Assembly (NCBI GenBank): GCA_937910385.1
Contig: CALEPT010000175.1
Location: forward strand, 1-43,257
Direction of reading: 5' to 3'
Source: an uncultured Ruminococcus sp.
GTDB lineage: Bacteria > Bacillota > Clostridia > Oscillospirales > Ruminococcaceae
DNA: 43,257 nucleotides
Shown here: one piece after another, positions 16,951 to 23,391 of the stretch
How the letters are laid out: every line of letters begins with the position of its first letter
Position numbering within the stretch: the stretch's first letter is position 1
Position numbers and translations under genes: made by a program
Notes under the pieces: model-generated
The model's input: only the letters and a program-made list of their open reading frames with translations
What the model was told of the DNA's origin: nothing
Database searches by the model: none

Positions 16951-17685
16951 ATGAAAGAGGATAAAAATAAGCTGCTAAGATCGCAGCTTCGCAAAAAGTA
17001 TATGAAGTACGGAGCAGAGTCGCTCTCAGAGCAGGAGATGATCACACTTATCCTTTCATACTCGGAAAAGGGCGACGTCATGCAGCTCGCCGAACGCTTA
17101 TCCCACGAGTACGGAAGCCTTAACACTCTTATCGACGCCGACCCTTATCTGATAATGCAGTCCGGCGAAATAAGCGAACAGACAGCAGTTCTTCTCAAGT
17201 CTGTTTCGCGGCTTGCATACATACGTTCCGGCAGCGACAGCCGCTTCCGATACCTCAAAAGCTCACACATAGCCAAAGAATACTTCTCATCCCGCCTGAT
17301 CGGAAGCAGCTGTGAAAAGCTTGCGGCAGTATCGGTAAACGATAAATTGCGGGTAATGTCCTTCTGCATGATCTCAAGCGGAACAGGAATAAGGATAGAC
17401 GCATCTTGCCGCAATATCATTGAATTTGCCATAAAAAATGACTCTCACTGGCTGTTCTTGGCTCACAATCACCCGAACGCCGATACACGTCCCTCTGAAG
17501 CAGATATAATCTCCACACGAACCATAATATCCACTCTCGCAAATATCGACGTCACACTTATAGACCACATCATAACAGGCTCGGGAGGAGCAGTTTCAAT
17601 GAGAGAACACCCCGACAGCCGCAGCCTCAGCTTCGGCGGCGATATGTATAAGACAGCACCTGAACAGACCTCCTCCCGCGGCTAA
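16951..17685 (+). CDS. RadC-like JAB-domain protein
   Basis: 244 residues. The N-terminal helical part (SEQEMITLILSYSE) resembles RadC. The C-terminal JAB/MPN+ motif is LAHNHPNADTRPSEAD, with both metal His residues and the Asp kept and the usual Ser replaced by Asn. A metal site is therefore likely. Its ribosome binding site (GGGAGG) lies within the end of the preceding RadC-like gene, so the pair is coupled and probably arose by duplication. The biochemical role is unknown; an isopeptidase-like or nuclease-associated function is only possible by fold. Confidence 0.82.
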   Translation: MKEDKNKLLRSQLRKKYMKYGAESLSEQEMITLILSYSEKGDVMQLAERLSHEYGSLNTLIDADPYLIMQSGEISEQTAVLLKSVSRLAYIRSGSDSRFRYLKSSHIAKEYFSSRLIGSSCEKLAAVSVNDKLRVMSFCMISSGTGIRIDASCRNIIEFAIKNDSHWLFLAHNHPNADTRPSEADIISTRTIISTLANIDVTLIDHIITGSGGAVSMREHPDSRSLSFGGDMYKTAPEQTSSRG

Positions 17686-17699
17686 AAGGAGCAGCATAA

Positions 17700-18506
17700 C
17701 TATTTCTCCATTACGGCGACCGCCTGCATACCGAGCTCGGCGTAGCGCTGCTCAGAGAGCTCTCTTCCGTACAGGGTCTGTTTGCCGACGAGAGGATCGT
17801 TGAAATAGTAAAAGCTTCTGTCGTCGCCGACCAGAACGGCACAGTGTTCCCGCGACGTCCACTGAAATACCTCTCCTGTCTCCTTTATCCTCCATACGTT
17901 CCTGTCGCTCCGATAGGTCGGCTGCATACCTATGCTTACCCAGACCAGAACAGGTATCCCCCTGCTCACATAATCGGTACAAAGGCAGCTCAGGCTCGTT
18001 CCGCCAAGGTCGAGCACCTCGTACCTATCCTCGGGAAGTATCTTCCGCAGAGCACCGATAACCGCTCCGCTGAAGCAGCCGTAGCCGTTCTCGTCAAACG
18101 GATCTCCCACAAACACCTCGTTAGGGTCCCCTCCGTAAGCAACTCCCTTTTTATTATGCGTTATCTTCACCATCCCGACGTATCCACCATTGATAAGCTC
18201 ATCGGCAGTGATGTCATGCCCGTAGTAAGCGAGCAGCATGGAGGTACTTACAAGCTCGCATCCCGTGGGATAGTCCTCCTGAGAAAAAAACGGCACATCG
18301 ACCAATGAAAACGCCTCCCTCGGCTGCGCTTCCGCACGCTCCTCCACGGCATTACCGCTTCCGTCCTGCTCACTGCTTATATTAAAGGGAGCAGAAGCAG
18401 TTACAGCCGCCTTCCCCGATATGTCGGAGCGGCTCCCTCCGAGCAATGCGGCAGGGAGTGCGGATAAAAGTGCAATAAGCGCGATATAAAGCCTTTTGAT
18501 AAGTAT
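17700..18506 (-). CDS. Secreted C39-family cysteine peptidase-like protein; start uncertain
   Basis: Papain-like peptidase_C39_2 fold: VPFFSQEDYPTGCELVS (catalytic Cys in TGCE), REHCAVLVGDD (His) and YYFNDPLVG (Asp). A signal peptide (LIKRLYIALIALLSALPAALL) precedes a low-complexity linker, so it is exported. The start is a problem. The only ATG/TTG codons in frame lie at 18575/18581, upstream of a palindrome-rich stretch and with no ribosome binding site. A strong AGGGGAGGG sits just before ATA (18506) and ATC (18500) codons where the signal peptide begins. I give 18506 as the best functional guess, a non-standard start; automatic callers would extend to 18575 or 18581. Substrate unknown. 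Confidence 0.75.
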   Translation of the reverse strand: MLIKRLYIALIALLSALPAALLGGSRSDISGKAAVTASAPFNISSEQDGSGNAVEERAEAQPREAFSLVDVPFFSQEDYPTGCELVSTSMLLAYYGHDITADELINGGYVGMVKITHNKKGVAYGGDPNEVFVGDPFDENGYGCFSGAVIGALRKILPEDRYEVLDLGGTSLSCLCTDYVSRGIPVLVWVSIGMQPTYRSDRNVWRIKETGEVFQWTSREHCAVLVGDDRSFYYFNDPLVGKQTLYGRELSEQRYAELGMQAVAVMEK

Positions 18507-18529
18507 ATTCCCTCCCCTCTGAAAATATG

Positions 18530-18561
18530 TGATACGTATCAGGACAGATGAATTTTCATCT
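18530..18561. promoter_or_regulatory. Two palindromes upstream of the C39 peptidase gene
   Basis: TGATACGTATCA (18530-18541, perfect 12 bp) and AGATGAA TT TTCATCT (18546-18561, 7-bp arms). They sit where the peptidase promoter should be, because the gene to the right ends in a terminator at 18621-18656. They look like operator sites; function is inferred. Confidence 0.45.
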
Positions 18562-18620
18562 TGCAAAACCAGCATTCCCAAGAAATCGGAACGCGATCAT
18601 GTCTGCACGGGCTCCGTGCA

Positions 18621-18656
18621 AAAAGGGCGCACACGTTTGCTCACGTATGCGCCCTT
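18621..18656 (-). terminator. Terminator of the metK operon
   Basis: AAGGGCGCA (18623-18631) pairs with TGCGCCCTT (18648-18656). On the minus strand the stem is followed by TTTTT. A second hairpin, TGCACGG GCT CCGTGCA, lies next to it at 18604-18620. Confidence 0.85.
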
Positions 18657-18660
18657 ACTG

Positions 18661-19068
18661 TCATTGTCTGCTTGTATTTTTGCTGCGCGTGAGGGTGAAC
18701 TCGGTACGCTTTGCAGCAGACTCGCCGTTATGTCCATCTGTAACTATCGAGAGCTTCACCGAACTGAATCCGTCGAGCACCTGTGCAAGTCTGTACACCG
18801 TCTCTCTCAGTATATTCGTCTGATTTTCGGCGTATACCCTGCCTATCCTTGTATCCGGATTGCTCTCCATCAAGGCTTATATAAGACTGAGTACGTGCTC
18901 ACAGCAGGTCGGAGGGTCTGCCGGAGAATTCATTCTGAATTTCAACACTATCTCTCCGCTTTCCGAAACAAGCTCCGCCATTACCGAATTATCGGCATAT
19001 CGGCTGAAAATATCTATAAAGATAGGGTTCGTAAAGCTTATTTCGGCATAACTATTCATATCTGCCAT
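18661..19068 (-). pseudogene. Small unknown gene after metK, split by an in-frame TAA
   Basis: Two short reading frames lie in the same frame: MADMNSYAEISF... (63 residues, 19068-18877) and, after one TAA and one sense codon, a second of about 70 residues from TTG 18873 or ATG 18870 to 18661. Read through, they would form one protein of about 135 residues. The first ATG has AAGGTGA overlapping the metK stop, so it is coupled to metK. The second part has no visible ribosome binding site. Most likely a single gene with a nonsense mutation or sequencing error; two coupled small proteins remain possible. No family recognised. Confidence 0.5.
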
Positions 19069-19077
19069 AGCGTCACC

Positions 19078-20262
19078 TTATTCAAGAGCAGCCTTTATTG
19101 CTTCGACCCTGTCGGTCTTTTCCCATGCAGCGCCGAGATCCTCGCGTCCCATGTGCCCGTATGCCGCAAGCTGTCTGTACTGCGGCTTTCTGAGGTCGAG
19201 CATTTCGATTATCGCAGTCGGACGCAGGTCGAATACCTTTGCAACAGCCGCCGAGAGCTTGTCCTCATCGACCTTGCCCGTGCCGAATGTGTCAACAAGA
19301 ATGGAGATAGGCTTTGCCACGCCTATAGCGTACGAGAGCTGGACTTCGCACTTCGAGGCAAGTCCCGCAGCAACGATATTCTTGGCAATATAACGTGCAG
19401 CGTAAGCAGCGCTTCTGTCCACCTTCGTCGGGTCCTTACCGCTGAACGCTCCGCCGCCGTGACGTGAATATCCGCCGTATGTATCAACGATTATCTTTCT
19501 TCCGGTGAGACCGCTGTCGCCCTGAGGTCCGCCCACAACGAAGCGGCCTGTGGGGTTGATGAAGAACTTTGTGTTCTCGTCTATGAGCTCCACAGGAATT
19601 ACAGCGCGGATAACAAATTCCTCGATATCCTTGCGCACCTGTTCCAGCGAGACGTCCGCAGAGTGCTGTGAGGAGACTACCACTGCGTCAACTCTCACGG
19701 GCTTGCCGTCGTCGTACTCAACTGTCACCTGAGACTTTCCGTCGGGACGCAGATAACGCAGAGTGCCGTCCTTTCTCACCTCTGTGAGCTTCAGCGCGAG
19801 CTTGTGGGCGAGCGAGATAGGCAGCGGCATGAGCTCGGGAGTCTCATCGCAGGCATAGCCGAACATGATACCCTGATCTCCGGCACCGTTTGAAAGTCCG
19901 TCGGACTCGTCGTTTTCCTCTCTGTACTCGTAAGCCTCATTAACGCCCATAGCGATATCGGCGGACTGCTCGTCGATAGTCGTGAGAACTGCGCAGGTAT
20001 GTCCGTCAAAGCCGTACTTTGCCCTGTCGTAGCCGATGTCTATAACGACCTGACGGGCTATCTGTGGGATATCTATGTCAGCAGAGGTGGATATCTCGCC
20101 CATGCAGAGCACCATACCCGTGGTGACTATGGTCTCGCAGGCAACTCTGCCGAGCTTGTCCTGTTCGAGTATAGCGTCGAGGACAGCGTCCGATATCTGG
20201 TCGCAGATCTTATCGGGATGTCCCTCGGTAACTGATTCAGATGTGAAAAAATGTTTGCTCAT
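19078..20262 (-). CDS. metK: S-adenosylmethionine synthetase
   Basis: Makes S-adenosylmethionine from ATP and methionine in the cytoplasm. 394 residues from ATG 20262, which has AGGAGG six bases upstream; the frame is open further up only because it runs through the riboswitch. Motifs: TSESVTEGHPDKICDQISDA, GEISTSADIDI, GAGDQGIMFGYA, GGPQGDSGLTGRKIIVDTYGG, GGGAFSGKDPTKVDRSAAYAAR (partly shown here as key words). The length matches bacterial MetK. Expression is controlled by the SAM-I riboswitch in its leader, giving end-product feedback. Confidence 0.98.
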   Translation of the reverse strand: MSKHFFTSESVTEGHPDKICDQISDAVLDAILEQDKLGRVACETIVTTGMVLCMGEISTSADIDIPQIARQVVIDIGYDRAKYGFDGHTCAVLTTIDEQSADIAMGVNEAYEYREENDESDGLSNGAGDQGIMFGYACDETPELMPLPISLAHKLALKLTEVRKDGTLRYLRPDGKSQVTVEYDDGKPVRVDAVVVSSQHSADVSLEQVRKDIEEFVIRAVIPVELIDENTKFFINPTGRFVVGGPQGDSGLTGRKIIVDTYGGYSRHGGGAFSGKDPTKVDRSAAYAARYIAKNIVAAGLASKCEVQLSYAIGVAKPISILVDTFGTGKVDEDKLSAAVAKVFDLRPTAIIEMLDLRKPQYRQLAAYGHMGREDLGAAWEKTDRVEAIKAALE

Positions 20263-20282
20263 TATAAAACCTCCTGAATAAT

Positions 20283-20425
20283 AAAAAGCGCCTCTTACCG
20301 AAGCGCTCTGATTTCTTTGAAAATCCTCATCTTTCGGATAAACCGCAGGATTTAGCACCTTGACCGTATCGGTCAGGTTGCCGGGCTTCACAGGACCTGT
20401 TTCCTCCGCCGCTCTTGATAAGGTC
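20283..20425 (-). promoter_or_regulatory. SAM-I (S-box) riboswitch with terminator, controls metK
   Basis: On the minus strand: P1 arm CCTTATC, then CAAGAGCGGCGGAGG, the conserved CCCGGCAACC, the pair TGACCG..CGGTCA, AAGGTGCTAAATCC, and P1 closing GATGAGG (20331-20325). The expression platform ends in a stem, AGCGC..GCGCT, and a T-run (about 20310-20283). This is the canonical transcription-termination S-box: with SAM bound the terminator forms and metK is off. Confidence 0.97.
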
Positions 20426-20433
20426 ATGGAAAT

Positions 20434-20462
20434 ATTATAACTCATATATCCGTTTTTGTCAA
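20434..20462 (-). promoter_or_regulatory. Sigma-A promoter of the SAM riboswitch-metK transcript
   Basis: Minus strand TTGACA (20462-20457), 17 bases, TATAAT (20439-20434), ending just upstream of the aptamer. Confidence 0.85.
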
Positions 20463-20810
20463 TAGGTGTCGGAGGATTTTTTTGCAGTCCGCGAAAAGGC
20501 GGTAATTCGGGGAATCAGGAGGTTGCACAAGGTTAATCCGGCAAAACAAATGAGCCTCCGTTTAAGGAAGCTCATCTGCCATGATATAGGGATTATTGGG
20601 GATTGATAATTTAATGTTGGGGTAAACATTAAATTACTATGAATATCAGCCGAAGGATCTCTCCTCCGACAATTATGATTATAACAGTATATTGTGTAAT
20701 TCCTGTGAAATGCGGCAGTTTTTGGCGCCACAAAAGTTTCAACACAAGCAGGCGGTTTGTGTTGAAATTCACCATAACCTCCTCCGCATCTGCATTAGCT
20801 TTATTGTGGA
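20463..20810. other. Intergenic region with two perfect inverted repeats
   Basis: Between the metK leader and the histidine kinase gene. Contains TTTCAACACAA/TTGTGTTGAAA (20737-20747 / 20757-20767) and AATTTAATGTT/AACATTAAATT (20608-20618 / 20625-20635), each with 11 matched pairs, and a possible small membrane ORF (separate entry). No established RNA family recognised. Confidence 0.55.
20629..20775 (-). CDS. Possible small membrane protein downstream of the histidine kinase
   Basis: 48 residues beginning MVNFNTNRLLVLKLLW and ending in a hydrophobic stretch (TVIIIIVGGEILRLIFIVI). GGAGGAGG lies directly before the ATG. It sits 35 bases after the kinase stop on the same strand. Against it: one perfect inverted repeat lies inside its 5' part and another overlaps its stop codon, so this may be non-coding structured DNA. 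Low confidence. Confidence 0.35.
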   Translation of the reverse strand: MVNFNTNRLLVLKLLWRQKLPHFTGITQYTVIIIIVGGEILRLIFIVI

Positions 20811-22241
20811 TCACGCATTGATCTTAAACCAGAATGTCGAGCCCTTGCCGAGCGTTGAGCGGACTCCGTAGTCGTAGCCGTGAAGCTTCAGCACAGCCTT
20901 TACGATAGAAAGCCCAAGACCCGTCCCGATCACCTCGCGTTTGTGGTTCTCAGAGCGATAGTACTTGTCAAAAATGAGCTTTATCTTGTCCTCCTCGATG
21001 CCGTCGCCGGTATCCTCCACCTCAATGAGCACGCCGTCGGAGCAGTTGATCTGCCGCACGTAGACCTGCTTGTCCTCACCCGTGTAGTTTATGGCATTGT
21101 TGATGAGGTTGTAGATCACCTGCTCTATCTTCACCACGTCACAGCGGACCATGCGCTCCTCGTCAGGAGCAAAGTGGATATTATAGCCCATTTTTTCGGA
21201 GATCCCCTTGAAGCGGCCGATTATCTCGCTGAGCTTGCTGCTTATCCCGAATTCAGTCGGTTCGAGCTTCTGCCGTCCGCTCTCAAGCTTAGAGAGATCG
21301 AGGATATCGTTTACCATTGCCGAGAGGCGATCCGTCTCGTTTATAATTATTTCGAGGTGTTCGTTGCGCTTTTTGGGATTATCACCGGAGAGATCGCGTA
21401 TCATCTCCGCATAGGCTTTGAGCATTGTCAGCGGAGTCCGCAGGTCGTGCGAGACGTTCGCTATGAGGTCGCGCTGCATGGTATCGACACGGGAGAGCTC
21501 TTTTTCTGCGTAGGTAAGGGTATCCGCAAGCTGTTTTGCTTCAAGATAGCCTCGCCCGTCAAATTTTGTGTTAAAATTGCCCTTTGCGAGCTCCTCTGCA
21601 GACTTCGTTATCCTGTCTATAGGGCGAGCGATACGTCTCGACAGAAACAACGAGATTATGAACGCAGCCACAATAAGCAGTGCCGTGATTATCATAAGCT
21701 GACGCTTTATTATCGATACAGTTGAGCCAACCGGTACAAGGGCAGAATTCAGCAGCAGGTAGCCTTCGGGATTCTCACTGTCTCCGAGAGTACAGCCATA
21801 AAGCAGCATATCATAATTGCTCCGCGGATTCTTTATCTTGTACTTGATAATGTGATCCTCGCTGTCTGAGATCATCCGAACGTAGATGTAGGTGCTGTTC
21901 TCTCTGCCGTGGATAAGGCAGTCTCCGAGAACCTTTTTTGAGTAGACCGAACGTCCGTAGCGGTCGAGTATCTCGACGCACAGGTCGTTTTCAAGAGCTA
22001 TTTTGCTTATCAGCTCATCAAGCTCCTCGCTGTCGAGGTCGTCATAGGAAGCCGCAATAGTTGCTGCACTGTCTGAAGCTCCCTTAGTTTTCATACGCTC
22101 ATAGAAATTCTCAAGAAAAAGTATCTGGAACAGCCAGAGCAGAACAAATACCATTATGGTAAAAGCCACAAAATACATCCATATCTTGAATTTCAGCGGT
22201 ATACGGCTGTTTGCGCTGTGTATCCTTTTAATTGGCTTCAA
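20811..22241 (-). CDS. Sensor histidine kinase of a two-component system
   Basis: 476 residues. Two transmembrane segments (about 20-43 and 181-200) flank an extracytoplasmic domain of roughly 135 residues. Then come a HAMP domain (SRRIARPIDRITKSAEELA), HisKA with phospho-accepting His265 in NVSHDLRTPL, and HATPase with NLINNAINYTG, EDTGDGI and GTGLGLSIV. It phosphorylates the OmpR-type regulator encoded upstream; the genes overlap by 14 bp. The start is TTG at 22241 with little ribosome-binding sequence, fitting translational coupling. The signal is unknown. Confidence 0.93.
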   Translation of the reverse strand: MKPIKRIHSANSRIPLKFKIWMYFVAFTIMVFVLLWLFQILFLENFYERMKTKGASDSAATIAASYDDLDSEELDELISKIALENDLCVEILDRYGRSVYSKKVLGDCLIHGRENSTYIYVRMISDSEDHIIKYKIKNPRSNYDMLLYGCTLGDSENPEGYLLLNSALVPVGSTVSIIKRQLMIITALLIVAAFIISLFLSRRIARPIDRITKSAEELAKGNFNTKFDGRGYLEAKQLADTLTYAEKELSRVDTMQRDLIANVSHDLRTPLTMLKAYAEMIRDLSGDNPKKRNEHLEIIINETDRLSAMVNDILDLSKLESGRQKLEPTEFGISSKLSEIIGRFKGISEKMGYNIHFAPDEERMVRCDVVKIEQVIYNLINNAINYTGEDKQVYVRQINCSDGVLIEVEDTGDGIEEDKIKLIFDKYYRSENHKREVIGTGLGLSIVKAVLKLHGYDYGVRSTLGKGSTFWFKINA

Positions 22242-22905
22242 ACTTATATCCCATTCCTCTCAGAGTAACTATGAATTTTCTGTATTCGCCGAGACTGTTC
22301 CTGAGCATTTTTATATGGGTATCAACAGTTCTGTCGTCGCCGAAAAAATCATATCCCCAAACTTCTTCAAGGAGCTTATCCCTTGTAAGGGCGATATTCT
22401 TGTTCTTGACAAGGTAAAACAGCAGATCGTATTCTTTTGGGGTCATAGAAGCCTTCTCTCCGTTGACGTAGACCTCTCTGCCGGAAATATCTATCTCAAG
22501 CCCCTCAAATACGTATCTGTCGAGCTTTGAAGCATCATCTGCACCCTTATTGCGCTTGAGGACAGCCTTCACCCTTGCCATAAGCTCCTTGGGTGAAAAC
22601 GGCTTAACGACATAGTCATCAACGCCTATCTCAAATCCGAAAAGCTTATCGTACTCCTCGCCTCTTGCAGAAAGCATGATAACGGGGATATTTTTTGTCT
22701 TATGTATCTCCTTGCAGGCGGAGTAGCCGTCAAGTCTTGGCATCATAACGTCCATGATGATGAGGTCGTAGTTATTATCATGGCAAAGGTTAACAGCCTC
22801 CATGCCATTTTCAGCCTCAGTGACCTCATAGCCTTCAAATTCAGCGTATTCACGCACCACCTTGCGGATATTAACTTCGTCGTCAACTACTAATATATGT
22901 GCCAT
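22228..22905 (-). CDS. OmpR/PhoB-family response regulator
   Basis: 225 residues. Receiver with acidic pair DD at 8-9, phospho-acceptor Asp52 (IIMDVMMP), Ser79 and Lys101 (VKPFSP). C-terminal winged helix with PKEYDLLFYLV, EEVWGYDFFGDDRTVDTHI and RGMGYKFE. ATG at 22905 follows GGAGGT. Transcription probably starts at the promoter inside dispersed repeat copy B3 (22985-23071). Partner of the kinase encoded immediately downstream; target genes unknown. Confidence 0.95.
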   Translation of the reverse strand: MAHILVVDDEVNIRKVVREYAEFEGYEVTEAENGMEAVNLCHDNNYDLIIMDVMMPRLDGYSACKEIHKTKNIPVIMLSARGEEYDKLFGFEIGVDDYVVKPFSPKELMARVKAVLKRNKGADDASKLDRYVFEGLEIDISGREVYVNGEKASMTPKEYDLLFYLVKNKNIALTRDKLLEEVWGYDFFGDDRTVDTHIKMLRNSLGEYRKFIVTLRGMGYKFEAN

Positions 22906-22984
22906 ATCTTACCTCCGTATGGTTTCAGAGCGCCGAAAGCGCCCGTATTTCCTTCTATTTGCGGCACGGACTCCGCCGTCCGCC

Positions 22985-23071
22985 TATACATATTTATTAT
23001 AACATATCATCACAAAAAAAGCAACCTGCGCGGAGTGATATTTCCGGTTTTTTTATCTTCGGCGCGAAATT
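22985..23071 (-). repeat. Promoter-bearing dispersed repeat, copy B3 (drives the two-component operon)
   Basis: Reverse complement of copy B1. Minus strand: TTCGCGCCGAAGAT, A-run, CCGGAAATATCACTCCGCGC, TTGCTT (23024-23019), 17 bases, TATAAT (23001-22996). Spacer text is nearly identical to B1. It points at the response-regulator gene about 90 bases away. Confidence 0.85.
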
Positions 23072-23073
23072 GC

Positions 23074-23145
23074 CAGAGGGAGGACTCCTAACAGGAGCGA
23101 TGACCCTCTGTCAGCTGCACTGACATCTCCCTGCACAGTAGGGAG
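23074..23145. repeat. Short cluster of nested hairpins
   Basis: CAGAGGG (23074-23080) pairs with CCCTCTG (23104-23110) and encloses CTCCT AAC AGGAG (23085-23097). Then GTCAG/CTGAC (23110-23124) and CTCCCT/AGGGAG (23127-23145). Similar in style to the clusters at 12433-12653 and 37101-37180. No terminator-like T-run follows. Confidence 0.65.
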
Positions 23146-23325
23146 TCACCCCGCTTATAGCTCATATCCACACAAAAAGCAATGGAGCGCGGAGAAAATT
23201 TTCGGCGCAGTTTATTCTCAGCAAGAAAACAGCACCGCGCAGCACAAAAAATGTACAATTTGTGAATTTTTCCCGTGATTTTATGTCAATTTTATATAAA
23301 ATGTAATGTATCGCTAATTTTCTGA

Positions 23326-23354
23326 TTGACATTTTCAGTTATTTTTGCTATAAT
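23326..23354 (+). promoter_or_regulatory. Sigma-A promoter of the PAS/GGDEF/EAL gene
   Basis: TTGACA (23326-23331), 17 bases, TATAAT (23349-23354): both boxes match the consensus. It shows that the frame open from 23326 is not the coding start. Confidence 0.9.
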
Positions 23355-23391
23355 GTCTTTAAAGTGTTATTTTGGGAAGGAGGCGGTCACC

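Larger units (their letters stand above)
22906..23391. other. Divergent intergenic region between response regulator and EAL gene
   Basis: No gene. It holds repeat copy B3, a short hairpin cluster (23074-23145), an AT-rich stretch and the EAL-gene promoter. Confidence 0.65.

Noticed and set aside
16262..18506. RadC pair plus peptidase as a defence island
   Set aside because: The peptidase is on the opposite strand with its own control region, and no nuclease, methylase, integrase or toxin-antitoxin gene lies nearby.
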